Origin: Phycisphaerales bacterium AB-hyl4
GTDB lineage: Bacteria; Planctomycetota; Phycisphaerae; Phycisphaerales; Phycisphaeraceae
Direction: 5' to 3'
Assembly: GCA_041821185.1 (NCBI GenBank)
Contig: JBGUBD010000005.1
Coordinates: 186,001-250,000 of the forward strand
DNA: 64,000 nt
Part shown: positions 7,891 through 15,857 of the stretch, piece by piece
Numbering within the stretch: position 1 is the first letter of the stretch
How the letters are laid out: each line of letters starts with the position of its first letter
Notes under the pieces: model-generated
What the model was told of the DNA's origin: nothing
Databases searched by the model: none
The model's input: the letters and a program-made list of their open reading frames with translations, nothing else
Program-made: the position numbers and the translations under genes

Positions 7891-8186
7891 GGCTCGCCCG
7901 CTCCTGTTTCACGCACCGGGCGTACGTTGTGTTGTTCCGCCACCGTCCGAACCATCGAGCCTTTGCCTTCCAACAGGCCACGGCTGAACTCGGCCTGATG
8001 CTGCGGGGACAGGTGTTCGGCCGCGCCGCGAACGATACTGAGCAGGTTCGCGTGCAGCTCGCCGTAGATCCGACCCATCTCGCGCGGCGTGCACTTGGCG
8101 CGGCAGGCGAACCCGGTCCGCCGACCGGTTTCTGTCGGGATCACCTGAATCACCAGGATCGGTTCGACTTCAGCCATCACGATCAC
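7887..8186 (-). CDS. Hypothetical protein, 99 aa
   Basis: 99 residues, no membrane segment. An alternative start is Met4. The N-terminal VEPILVIQVIPTETGRR looks like a beta strand followed by a loop; helices follow (REMGRIYGELHANLLSIVRG). It overlaps the metallopeptidase gene by 17 bp and the small membrane protein by 4 bp. No family recognised. Confidence 0.45.
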   Translation of the reverse strand: MIVMAEVEPILVIQVIPTETGRRTGFACRAKCTPREMGRIYGELHANLLSIVRGAAEHLSPQHQAEFSRGLLEGKGSMVRTVAEQHNVRPVRETGAGEP

Positions 8187-9138
8187 CGCCTTCCTCGCCG
8201 CGAGCCTTCAGCACGTCCGCCAGGCGTTGCTTGCAGGCGGCGTCGAGTGTGGCTTCGTAGTCGGTGCCCCCGCCGAGCGTGAGTGTCGCGTCCTTGCCGT
8301 CGGGAATCAGATCGTGCAGCAGCCGCAGCGTGCGGACGTCCTCCTTGCCCGTGAGCTTGTCGGCCGCGATGCGTTGGCAGAGCTTCTGCGTCTCCGCCCG
8401 GGCCTTCCGCTCTTCGGGTGAGACGTACACCTCGATCTCGATCGTCTGCGTCCCGCCGCCGGACGCATCGTCATCGTCGGCCGCGTCCGCTTCGGCGATT
8501 GTCATCGTCCGCCGGGATCTGGATCCCCCGGATGACGACGCCGACCGCGGCGGCTTGTGCTCGGCGTCGCGACCCCGCTCGTCGAAGAAATCCCAGTAGT
8601 ACTGCCCCGACTGCGCATCCTTGCAGGCTCGCACCGCCTGCACGTCCAGGGCCGACTCCCCGTAGCGCTTTGCGATCGAGCGGAAGCCGCCGAGTTGCCA
8701 GTCGTGCAGCTTGCACGTGAGCTTCGGCCGGCCGACGTCGTCACCCTTGGGCGAGCCGAGCACGGCCTCCGCAACATCGTCGTAGTAGCACACGCCGCCG
8801 GTGGCCGAGAGCACCTGCAGGTGTTCGAGTTCGTGATCAACCAGCGCCCGCTGCTCGGTGGCGTCGAGGTCTTCCCACACGCGTTCATCGAACGTGATCA
8901 ACGCGTCAGGGTTGCCGAGCACGCGCTGTTTCAGCGGCAGCACCTTGACGACGGCCGCAGCCGGATAGCCACCCCACTTCACCGCCGGCTGCGGCTCGGC
9001 CTCGGTATCGCTGCTCCACCGGGCCATGAGCGTGCCGACGCGGACGCCGGCGTGCACGAGGCACGGGTGATGCGCGTGCATCACTTCCTGCACGATGCGC
9101 GTGACCTCGGGCCCGCCTTTGTCATAGCCGATCGGCAT
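8170..9138 (-). CDS. Putative HExxH metallopeptidase of phage type
   Basis: 322 residues from the ATG at 9138, chosen because CCAAGGAGACTGATC gives a strong ribosome-binding site at the right distance; a longer frame starts inside the upstream gene. Residues 100-108 read VDHELEHLQ, a zinc-binding HExxH (His102, Glu103, His106). The C-terminal half is low complexity and acidic, followed by a helical tail. This matches the putative-metallopeptidase domain found in many phages, thought to process host or phage proteins early in infection. The target is unknown. Confidence 0.65.
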   Translation of the reverse strand: MPIGYDKGGPEVTRIVQEVMHAHHPCLVHAGVRVGTLMARWSSDTEAEPQPAVKWGGYPAAAVVKVLPLKQRVLGNPDALITFDERVWEDLDATEQRALVDHELEHLQVLSATGGVCYYDDVAEAVLGSPKGDDVGRPKLTCKLHDWQLGGFRSIAKRYGESALDVQAVRACKDAQSGQYYWDFFDERGRDAEHKPPRSASSSGGSRSRRTMTIAEADAADDDDASGGGTQTIEIEVYVSPEERKARAETQKLCQRIAADKLTGKEDVRTLRLLHDLIPDGKDATLTLGGGTDYEATLDAACKQRLADVLKARGEEGGDRDG

Positions 9139-9439
9139 GATCAGTCTCCTTGGAAGGTGAAACGGGATGCAGTCGATCGGCCACGACGGCCAGCGCCCGG
9201 GCCAGATCGCCGACACTGAATCGACCCACCGTCGCGGCGTCGACCACGCAGCCCACCCAGCCGCTGCGCAGCGCTGCCGCGTCGGCGGCGGTGAAGATCT
9301 CGACCAGCTCGTCCATGTCGTACGGGCCGGCGTTGATCAGTTCGATCCCCGCCCGCGGGTACCCGCGTGTCCGCGTCGGATCCTTCGAGCCGGCCACTCG
9401 CGGCCGAGCCCGATCGTGTTTGCCTTGCATGCGTGCCAC
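9122..9439 (-). CDS. Hypothetical protein, 105 aa
   Basis: A 105-residue protein with a very basic first 30 residues (likely disordered) and then a helical acidic part (DMDELVEIFTAADAAALRSG). It overlaps the metallopeptidase start by 17 bp and begins 7 bp after the ParB-like stop. No family recognised. Confidence 0.5.
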   Translation of the reverse strand: MARMQGKHDRARPRVAGSKDPTRTRGYPRAGIELINAGPYDMDELVEIFTAADAAALRSGWVGCVVDAATVGRFSVGDLARALAVVADRLHPVSPSKETDHADRL

Positions 9440-9445
9440 CCCTCA

Positions 9446-11161
9446 TCACCTGGCTGCTTTCTTTTTGGAGGGCGCCTTCTTCGCGGCGGCGCGCTGCTTC
9501 GGCGTCGCGGCCGCTGCGGCCTTCTTCGTGTTGCGCTTCGCTTTCTTCCGGGCGGTCTTCTTCGCCGGGGTCTTCGGCTTCGCCTCGGCTTTGGCCTTGA
9601 ACGTCTCCCAGTCCGGCGGATCCGGCAGCTTCGGCTCGACGCGCAACGCGCCGGCCAGGGCGCGGAGTGCGGGCACGTTGCCGCAGTTCATCAGGTTGCC
9701 GCTCATGTGCCAGCTGTTGAGGTTGCACGTCGGCAGCTTTGCGAGCACGCGCAGTTCGGTCAGCCGTGAGAACCATTCGGCGTCGGGGTTCATCGCAATG
9801 GTTGCCGCGGCGATCACCAGCTTCGTCTGCTTGTTCAGCGGCTTTGTCGGCTTGGGTGCCGTCGGCGATCCATGGCCATGCGGGGCCGCGTAGCCGGTGT
9901 CGGTTCGCGGCAGGCCTTCCCAGGCCTTCGTCGCGATGACCAGGCGGACGACGATCTCCGCCATCGTGTCCTGCTCAGCTCGCTTCGCGATCGCAGTCGT
10001 GGCTTTGGTTTCCCAGCCGCGAACCTTCTGGCCGTACTGCTCGATGGCCTTCTGCAAGGGCGTGAGCTTCTGCTTGCTGCTGCTGCGACGGGGCGGTCGT
10101 TGGATCACCACCCGGCTGCGCACCTGCGGCGCGATGCCGGCGGCGTCGATGCTCCCCGTTTCGATGCCCTCGGCCTGCATCGCATCGAACACCTGTTTAA
10201 CCTCCGCCTTACCGACCTTGTCGACCTTGAGCTTGACCAGGCGATCGGCCGCGGCGTCGGCGAGGTTTCGCGCGGCTTTATCCTTTGCCGCGAAACATTG
10301 GCGGTCGGTGCAATGGCCGGTGAACTCATCGCCGAACAGGTCGGGCTGGCTGCTGGTGTTGCTGGGGCAGCTTCGGCAAGGGCGTTTGCCGGCGAAGTCC
10401 ACGTCCAGACGCCACGGCACCTTGCCCAGGTCATTCAGCTCCACCTGCACTTCACGGCGGACCGCCTCGACAGTGGGGATGCGGGGCTCGGTGCCTTGCC
10501 AGTCCGGTTCGGTGAGGCCCTCGACGATGTCGTTCTGGGACTGGCGATCGCGGATCTTCACCAGCTCACGCAGGTGGCCGAGGCCGAGCAGGCCGGCGTA
10601 TGCCGCCGCTTTCGCTTTCTCGCCGAGGCCCTGGGCCAGGTGCAGGCGATCGCGGACGAACTCGACCGTGACGCCGAGCTGCTTCGCCACCGCCTTCGCG
10701 TCGCCGCCGATCGAGTCGACGGCCTGCTCGACGGCCGTGACCTGCTCCATCGGGTTCAGGTCCTCGCGGTGCAGGTTCTCGATCGCCCGCTCGAGCAGCA
10801 CGTCGCGGTCACTCATGGCCGGGGCGATCTCGGCGCGGATGGTCTCCCAGCCGAGCTGTTTCGCGGCGGCGAGGCGGCGGTGGCCATAGACCAGGCAGTA
10901 AGTTTCCTTCTTGCCGATCGACTTCACTTCGCAGACCAGCACGGGCTGGAGCAGGCCGCGCTCGCCCATCGATGCGGCCAGCGCGTCGAGTTTCACCTGG
11001 CTGTGCAGCGCGGCGTGGCGATGGTTGTCGATGTGGTGCTTGATGGCGTCGATGCGCACCTCCTCGATCGACCCGCCGTGCGTCCGGGCGGCGACGATGT
11101 TCTGGCCGTTGACGCGTTGCCCGTCGCGGAGGCGTTTGGGTTTGGCGGTGGCGGTGCTCAT
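9446..11161 (-). CDS. ParB/Spo0J-like protein with histone-like lysine/alanine tail
   Basis: 571 residues. The N-terminal half (about 35-235) is a ParB/Srx fold: the GERGLLQPVLV segment, YGHRRLAAAKQLGW (the conserved GxRR motif) and an ERAIENLHREDLNPMEQ helix-turn-helix region. Residues about 265-295 hold a Cys cluster (CRSCPS, HCTDRQCF) as in plasmid and phage ParB-like nucleases. The last 45 residues are a Lys/Ala-rich, histone H1-like tail (KKTARKKAKRNTKK). Family members bind and slide on DNA using CTP, or cleave DNA. Here it may partition or protect element DNA. The ATG follows an AGAGAGGA site beneath a folded leader. Confidence 0.8.
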   Translation of the reverse strand: MSTATAKPKRLRDGQRVNGQNIVAARTHGGSIEEVRIDAIKHHIDNHRHAALHSQVKLDALAASMGERGLLQPVLVCEVKSIGKKETYCLVYGHRRLAAAKQLGWETIRAEIAPAMSDRDVLLERAIENLHREDLNPMEQVTAVEQAVDSIGGDAKAVAKQLGVTVEFVRDRLHLAQGLGEKAKAAAYAGLLGLGHLRELVKIRDRQSQNDIVEGLTEPDWQGTEPRIPTVEAVRREVQVELNDLGKVPWRLDVDFAGKRPCRSCPSNTSSQPDLFGDEFTGHCTDRQCFAAKDKAARNLADAAADRLVKLKVDKVGKAEVKQVFDAMQAEGIETGSIDAAGIAPQVRSRVVIQRPPRRSSSKQKLTPLQKAIEQYGQKVRGWETKATTAIAKRAEQDTMAEIVVRLVIATKAWEGLPRTDTGYAAPHGHGSPTAPKPTKPLNKQTKLVIAAATIAMNPDAEWFSRLTELRVLAKLPTCNLNSWHMSGNLMNCGNVPALRALAGALRVEPKLPDPPDWETFKAKAEAKPKTPAKKTARKKAKRNTKKAAAAATPKQRAAAKKAPSKKKAAR

Positions 11162-11441
11162 GGTTGTCCTCTCTTAACGCATGGGCCCGAGGGTTCGCGC
11201 CGCTGAACTGACGGCGGTTCGACGCGGGCGAGCTGGCGTTCAGTTCCAGCCTCCCCGCGCCACCCGGGCCCTACTCCCAAGGGTTTGAAGGCGAGCGAAG
11301 CCCAGCGCGTAGCTTCGCCCGCGAGTCGGGTGATGGGCGCCGGGAACGTCCCGGCAAGGCTGGTTGCGAAACCCTCGTGTTCATTCCCATCACCTGAATG
11401 CCGTCGGGCCCTCGCGTGGGGCGCCCGACGGCGGAGCGTGT
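11162..11441 (-). promoter_or_regulatory. Structured 5' leader in front of the parB-like gene
   Basis: No gene is apparent in this 280-bp stretch. On the minus strand, GGGCCCGGGT (11262-11271) can pair with ACCCTCGGGCCC (11183-11194) with one bulge, enclosing an inner CTGAAC/GTTCAG helix. The structure, about 89 nt, ends just before the AGAGAGGA ribosome-binding site of the parB-like gene. Farther upstream, 11400-11432 is another perfect stem (GCCGTCGGG with CCCGACGGC) lacking a T-tail. Likely RNA regulation or processing; no known riboswitch class is recognised. Confidence 0.4.
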
Positions 11442-11645
11442 TTACGCCGCGTCGCGATCGGCCGGCTGCTCCCGCCGATCGGTGCCCAACCGTTTGAGCC
11501 ACGCCCGGTACCAGCCGGACCACCACCAGTCGGCAGCCCGTGTTTCAGGGGAATGCTGTTCGTCGGGCGTGGCGCGGCCGACGTCGAACGCGCGTCGGCG
11601 TGCCCTTGCGAGTCGGCCCACGATGTGCACGGGGATGCGCTTCAT
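11442..11645 (-). CDS. Hypothetical protein, 67 aa
   Basis: 67 residues starting at ATG 11645, which has a clear GGGAG site 8 bp upstream. It is basic, with a VHIVGRLARARRRAFDVGRA helix and a Trp-rich segment (DWWWSGWYRAWLKR) that may bind a surface or partner protein. No family recognised. Its leader is heavily structured. Confidence 0.55.
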   Translation of the reverse strand: MKRIPVHIVGRLARARRRAFDVGRATPDEQHSPETRAADWWWSGWYRAWLKRLGTDRREQPADRDAA

Positions 11646-11670
11646 GGTGTTACTCCCTTCGGAAGGTGAA

Positions 11671-11819
11671 AGCCGGGGGCGGTGTTGCATGGGCGGGAAC
11701 ATCCCGCCCCACTGGCCGTGTCATTCAGGCAGCGCCGCCCCCGGTTAAACCGTCGCCGCTGCTTTCGAAGCGGCGACGGACGCATCAGTGATCGGGTCTC
11801 GCGTGGAGCCCGTGCGTGG
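11671..11819 (-). promoter_or_regulatory. Cluster of nested hairpins upstream of the 67-aa gene
   Basis: Three helices in 110 bp. CCGGGGGCGG (from 11673) pairs with CCGCCCCCGG (to 11744). Inside it, GGGCGGGA/TCCCGCCC (11691-11709) forms a tight 3-base-loop hairpin. GTCGCCGCT/AGCGGCGAC (about 11752-11778) lies next to it, just after the 71-aa gene. No open frame explains the region. These may be terminators, processing sites or part of the structured RNA series seen across this early region. Confidence 0.4.
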
Positions 11820-12035
11820 TCAGAGCCCGCCCATGAGCCAGGCCGCGACGCGAAAGCCGACGGCGAGGCCGATGCCGATGTTCATCGCCAGGCCGGTGGC
11901 CATGAGTCCGATGAACATCGCGTCGCCGAAGCGGCGCGGATCCAGCGGCCGTCTGATTGGTTGTTGAAAGCCGGGGAAGACCGCGGCGGGCCGGGGCGGT
12001 GCGTCGTTCGTGTCGATGGTCGTGCGTCGGATCAT
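11820..12035 (-). CDS. Small membrane protein, 71 aa
   Basis: 71 residues from ATG 12035, preceded by GAGGGAGG 6 bp upstream. After a basic, proline-rich 40-residue head it has one long hydrophobic helix (MFIGLMATGLAMNIGIGLAV, continuing to residue 71). No family recognised; a membrane-anchored early protein. Confidence 0.55.
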   Translation of the reverse strand: MIRRTTIDTNDAPPRPAAVFPGFQQPIRRPLDPRRFGDAMFIGLMATGLAMNIGIGLAVGFRVAAWLMGGL

Positions 12036-12073
12036 GGAAACCTCCCTCAAGGTTGGTGGATGGATGGCAAGGA

Positions 12074-12580
12074 TCAGGCGACCTGGTCGATCGACCCTTC
12101 GCGGTTCCAGTGCGACCGGCGGGTCTGTCCGATCCGGGCCAGCAGGTCGCGTTCGAAGGCATCGCGGTGGGTGACCGGGTTGCGCCAGATCGTCTGCAAG
12201 CCGATGGCGATGATGCCGATGTTGTGGCTGTCGACTTCCGGCAGCTGAATCTCGACGTCGGCCCGGCCGGTGGCAGGATCGAGCACCGCCACGCCACGCT
12301 CGCGACCAGGGACCTGGACGCCGGACCGAATGAACGGATGCAGGGCGAAGCCGGCGGCTTCTAACTGGTCCGCCAGGCTGCTGAGCAGCGCCCGGACCTG
12401 TTCGAGCACGCGTTGCTCGGCGCGGCGCGTCGCCTCCGCTTCGCGTCGCCGGTGTTCGGCTTCCTCGGCTTCGCGTTCGCGTTCGACCTGGTCGATGGCC
12501 ACGTTGATGCGCCCTTCGAGTTGGGCCCGGGGGCTGAGACTGTCGGCGGTGACGGGCTTCGAGTGCTGTGCGTTGATCAT
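12074..12580 (-). CDS. Coiled-coil hypothetical protein, 168 aa
   Basis: 168 residues from ATG 12580 with a GGGAGA site. The first half (about 20-75) is a charged coiled coil (NVAIDQVEREREAEEAEHRR). The second half contains a beta-rich segment (GVAVLDPATGRADVEIQLPE) and a helix. No family recognised. It is the first gene after the hairpin array that follows the integrase. Confidence 0.55.
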   Translation of the reverse strand: MINAQHSKPVTADSLSPRAQLEGRINVAIDQVEREREAEEAEHRRREAEATRRAEQRVLEQVRALLSSLADQLEAAGFALHPFIRSGVQVPGRERGVAVLDPATGRADVEIQLPEVDSHNIGIIAIGLQTIWRNPVTHRDAFERDLLARIGQTRRSHWNREGSIDQVA

Positions 12581-12604
12581 GAGGATCTCCCTGGAACAGG
12601 TGAC

Positions 12605-12875
12605 TTGATGAAAAAACCCAGCCGCCACCCACGCGGCGCGTGGGTGGCAAGCTGGGCCTTCCGGGGGCAATGAATGAAAACCACCGGCGTGGCGGAATGG
12701 AACGCCACGCCGGCGGTGAGGACAAACAAAACAGCCGCCGACGCATGGAGCGCCGACGACTGCTTCCGGGGGTAAGTGAAAAACCGCGACGAGAGGCATG
12801 GAGCCTTCCCGCCGCGGCTTCCGGGGGCAGCGTAGAAATGCGACGCGCGACAGCTGGACGTGCCGCGCGTCGCGG
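12605..12875 (-). repeat. Array of five covarying hairpins with T-tails
   Basis: Read on the minus strand, five GC-rich hairpins follow one another: 12840-12873, 12784-12817, 12734-12760, 12681-12717 and 12617-12656. Their stems differ in sequence but remain paired, using G-T pairs and one bulge. Three have a TCCAT apical loop. Three are preceded by the exact sequence CCCCCGGAAG (plus-strand CTTCCGGGGG at 12658, 12763 and 12818). Four are followed by 4-6 T. The last one (12611-12656, T6) is a textbook intrinsic terminator. No coding frame is convincing here. Confidence 0.75.
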
Positions 12876-12905
12876 GGGAGTGGAGGCTGGAGAGACCGCC
12901 GACGG

Positions 12906-14114
12906 TCAGCCGATCTGACGCAGCAGCGCCAGCGCGTCGGCCATGTCGGGATCGATGTAGATCTCCGTCGTCTTGAGCGTGCCGTGTCCAAGCAGCTTCT
13001 GCGCGGCGAGCTCGCCGGCCCGGCCGTGTTCGCGGGCCATCATCGTCGCGAAGTTGTGGCGCAGCTGCCCCGGCGTGAAGCGTTGCTGCTTTCGCCAGGT
13101 GAGCAGCTCGGCCCAGCGTTTCACACCCAGTCGCTTGCGCCACTCGGCGCGGCGTTCCCAACGCATCATCTTCTTGCGGCCGGTGGCGAGCACCTGCCGC
13201 CGCGCCAGCTTCGCCGGCGGTTGATGCATCGCATCGCAGGCCCGTTCGACCTGGTCGCGATAGAGTTCGCCGCTCGTCCATCGCCACAGCGTGTCGGGCG
13301 CTGCCATCCCGGGCAACGTCGATGCATCGATCCGCCGGATCCAGTCCTTGACGATGCGCTGCGCAATCGGCCCGAGGAAGATCTGCCGGAGCTTGCCGTG
13401 ATGTTGTGTCTTGTGCTCCGCCGGCTGATAGATCATCCAGTCGTCCAGCTCGTGCAGCTCCGAGCGTCGCATCTCCGCCAGCTCGCTCGTCCGCATGCCG
13501 GTATGCAGGTGCAGGTCGATCATCGTCGCCAGTTCGAACGCCTCGGCCGTGGCCTGCTCCGCCAGGTGCGCTTGCAGCCCGGTGAGCAGGTGCTCCGGTG
13601 CGGAGCTGACCGGCTTGCGATCGGGCGCGGTCGTGCGTCCCTGTTTCAGCGGCTCGACCAGCTTCAGGTCGGCCACCGTCTCGGCCGACAACCAGCGGCG
13701 CGGCGGCTTCGCCGCCCAGGCGAAGATGCGGCGGATCCGATGCAGCCGCTTGTTGATTTCCTTGCGAGCCAGGCCGCTCGCTTCCATCCAGTCGCGGCAG
13801 ACGTAGAGCAGCTCGGCGCAGAAGTCCGCCGGCTGCAGCTCCGCGATCTGCGGTGGTCGCTCGGTCTCCGGCAGCTGGCCCGACTCGACCAGCGCCAACG
13901 TCTCCGGATCCGTCGAGGCCAGCCGCAGCGACTTCGCCGCCTGGCGTTGCTGATCCGCTTCGCGGGTCGATCGACGTCCCCCGTCGCGGGTTTCCTTCTG
14001 GTAGTACTCGTCCGCTTCGGCGAAGTAGCGGTCGAGCATCGCGTCGATGGTGGGTGGCGCCTGGGTCCGTCGTTGCCATCGGCGCGGTGCAGGTTGGGCA
14101 GGGATGCTGCTCAA
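12906..14114 (-). CDS. int: Tyrosine recombinase/integrase
   Basis: 402 residues. The core-binding domain is about 20-160 and the catalytic domain about 170-400. Catalytic residues are Arg208 (TGMRTSE), Lys235, Arg352 (QLRHNFAT), His377 (LLGHG) and the Tyr386 nucleophile (EIYIDPD). The first His of the usual HxxR motif is Gly349, a substitution seen in some planctomycete integrases. It lies 570 bp from the tRNA-Arg gene whose 3' end faces it, so it is the presumed enzyme for integration and excision there. Transcription runs into the element. Confidence 0.85.
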   Translation of the reverse strand: MSSIPAQPAPRRWQRRTQAPPTIDAMLDRYFAEADEYYQKETRDGGRRSTREADQQRQAAKSLRLASTDPETLALVESGQLPETERPPQIAELQPADFCAELLYVCRDWMEASGLARKEINKRLHRIRRIFAWAAKPPRRWLSAETVADLKLVEPLKQGRTTAPDRKPVSSAPEHLLTGLQAHLAEQATAEAFELATMIDLHLHTGMRTSELAEMRRSELHELDDWMIYQPAEHKTQHHGKLRQIFLGPIAQRIVKDWIRRIDASTLPGMAAPDTLWRWTSGELYRDQVERACDAMHQPPAKLARRQVLATGRKKMMRWERRAEWRKRLGVKRWAELLTWRKQQRFTPGQLRHNFATMMAREHGRAGELAAQKLLGHGTLKTTEIYIDPDMADALALLRQIG

Positions 14115-14686
14115 GATCGGTCACTCCCCCCGGGGTGGTCGCCCCGGTGTTCGGTTGGGCCTCCGATGCTCGTGTTGTCCGTTCGTCCGTGTACATCCCT
14201 GAATCGGCTCAAAAAGTCCGCACGCACAGCCGCCTAACAGAAGCCAGGCCTCTCGCGAGGATGAGGGGTGGCGACCGTGCGTACGGAACCTTGGCGACTT
14301 GCGTCGCGTCGGCGTTGGGTTGTGTGTCAGGTTGCGGGTGATGGTCCGCGCCCTGACTTCTGTTGGAAACCAGCATGCGCGAAGATTTCGCCCGGGTCAA
14401 CTGAAAAGTTGGCGACGGGAGGCCTGCGAGGGGTTTTCCACAAACCGTCAATCGGGGATTGTTAGGAAGTCGCAGCCGGGGCGGGGCCGGGTCGGGCGAT
14501 GAGGGGAACGCGAACGCGCAACCGTCGGTCTCCTGAACCGAAGGGTTCAGATTCGCGCGCAGCAAAAAGGCCCGCGAGCCATCACGCACGCGGGCCTAAG
14601 TCGTTTCATCGTCACAGATTCAGGCAACAGAAGTCAGGGACAGATACGCCCGATCTGCGACGAGTCGCGGCCCATATGTCCGCGAA
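14115..14686. promoter_or_regulatory. att-flanking region with candidate integrase arm sites
   Basis: No convincing gene in 570 bp. A 14-bp sequence CAACAGAAGTCAGG occurs at 14625-14638, inverted and exact at 14352-14365, with a near copy (AACAGAAGCCAGG) at 14236-14248. Their spacing between integrase and tRNA suits arm-type integrase or excisionase sites. The promoter of the integrase should also be here but is not obvious. Confidence 0.4.
14563..14597 (-). terminator. Intrinsic terminator downstream of tRNA-Arg
   Basis: AGGCCCGCG (14568-14576) and CGCGGGCCT (14589-14597) form a perfect 9-bp stem with a 12-base loop. On the minus strand the stem is followed by TTTTT. It lies 90 bp downstream of the tRNA-Arg gene in the same direction. 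Confidence 0.65.
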
Positions 14687-14760
<74 letters not shown>

Positions 14761-14871
14761 GTCGGCAAAACGGTGCTTGCCATCAAGCCTGAATAGGATA
14801 GCGTTGCTCGCCACGCGGGGCAAACGAGGGGCGGGGGGGCATAGCGGCTGGAGTGGGCTCCCTTGGGGCGG

Positions 14872-15765
14872 TCAGGCTTGGGGTTGGGGGCGGAGGGTGG
14901 CGGTCATTTCGTGGGCTTCGCTGGGGGCGAGGGTGATGGCGTTGTCTGCGACGTTGCCGGACTCGATGCAGACGAAGCCGGGCCAGTCGTCGTCGCCGAG
15001 GTCGGGGAGTTTGAGCGACTTGTCGGTCCAGGGGTTCCAGACGATGGTGCTGTTGGCGTTGTGCTTTTCGATGACGATGTTTCGTTTGTAGCCGGGGTCG
15101 TGGAGCGTGCAGTGGCCGGGGTGGTTGATGTAGACGCGATCGGTTTCGCCTTCGAAGCGGAGGGGCGGGTTGGCCTGGGTGAGGCGTTCGGCGTTGCGGG
15201 TTTTGTCGATGTAGCTGAGGCCGGCGAGGCCGGTGATTTCGATGTCGTGGATTTTGCTGATGGTGAAGTAGGTGTGCAATGCCTGCTCGAACTGGGCGGG
15301 CTGGTTGGTGGTGTTTTCCGTGCGGAGCTGCATTTGCAGCTCCTGGCCGACGGTGATGGTGAAGGTGAGGCGGAAGGGGGCGATGTCGCGGGTGAGTGTG
15401 AGTTGGACGCGTTGGTCGGGAAGTTTGGTGGCTTGGGTGAGTTGCCAGGCGGCGAGGCGGGCTTGGCCGTGCGGTGGTGCGGTGGGGTCGTGCTGGTTCG
15501 GGCCGAACCATGGGAAGCAGATGGGGATGCCGCCGCGGATGGGCTTGTCGGGGTGGATGTTGGATTTCGGGCTCATGAACAGGACGGGCTTATCGCCGGT
15601 GGGCTGGTACTCGGCGATGTGAGCGCCGTGGAGGTAGATGACGGCGGTGGCGGCGTCGGCGGTGATGACAGCGCGGGGCATGCCCTGGCCGGGGTCTTCG
15701 AAGCGGAGGGTTTCGGGGATGCCGAACTGTTCGTTTAACGATTGGGCGGTGGCGTTTTTTGTCAT
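14872..15765 (-). CDS. D-hexose-6-phosphate mutarotase (YeaD family)
   Basis: A 297-residue aldose-1-epimerase-like beta-sandwich. Typical segments are LHGAHIAEYQP (45-55), a PIRGGIPICFPWFGPN block (75-90), His99 in PPHGQAR and Glu268 in CIESGNV, the catalytic His and Glu. The enzyme interconverts alpha and beta anomers of glucose-6-phosphate and related sugars in the cytoplasm. It stands alone beside the element boundary and is probably ordinary housekeeping. Confidence 0.9.
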   Translation of the reverse strand: MTKNATAQSLNEQFGIPETLRFEDPGQGMPRAVITADAATAVIYLHGAHIAEYQPTGDKPVLFMSPKSNIHPDKPIRGGIPICFPWFGPNQHDPTAPPHGQARLAAWQLTQATKLPDQRVQLTLTRDIAPFRLTFTITVGQELQMQLRTENTTNQPAQFEQALHTYFTISKIHDIEITGLAGLSYIDKTRNAERLTQANPPLRFEGETDRVYINHPGHCTLHDPGYKRNIVIEKHNANSTIVWNPWTDKSLKLPDLGDDDWPGFVCIESGNVADNAITLAPSEAHEMTATLRPQPQA

Positions 15766-15798
15766 GGATTGATTGTAACGGGGGTGGGGAGTGGGAGA

Positions 15799-15823
15799 CG
15801 CCCCCGGCGTGACGCCGGGGGCT
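15799..15823. repeat. REP-like palindrome
   Basis: GCCCCCGGCG/CGCCGGGGGC arms around a 3-base centre, near perfect, in the 90-bp divergent gap between the mutarotase and the zinc-ribbon gene. Palindromes of this composition occur repeatedly in planctomycete intergenic DNA (general knowledge). It could also act as a bidirectional hairpin. Confidence 0.5.
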
Positions 15824-15857
15824 TCGAAGCCGGGGGGGAGGCGGCGGGTTTGGGGAA

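Noticed and set aside
9872..11206. 444-codon plus-strand frame opposite the parB-like gene
   Set aside because: Composition of a GC-rich antisense shadow; the minus strand has clear ParB motifs, a ribosome-binding site and operon context.
12605..12875. CRISPR array
   Set aside because: Units are about 40-60 bp apart, but the conserved parts are short (10 bp and loop), the variable parts are self-complementary and no cas gene is present.
12577..14196. 539-codon minus-strand open frame over the integrase and hairpin array
   Set aside because: It overlaps the integrase in another frame, is rich in Arg/Gly/Ala as expected from GC-rich antisense, and shows repeated FxxxP peptides only because it crosses the hairpin repeats.
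14209..14589. 126-codon minus-strand frame between tRNA-Arg and integrase
   Set aside because: It covers the terminator hairpin and candidate arm sites and has no protein-like features.
14863..15738. 291-codon plus-strand frame opposite the mutarotase
   Set aside because: Val/Gly/Ala-rich shadow; the minus strand shows catalytic His and Glu of a mutarotase.
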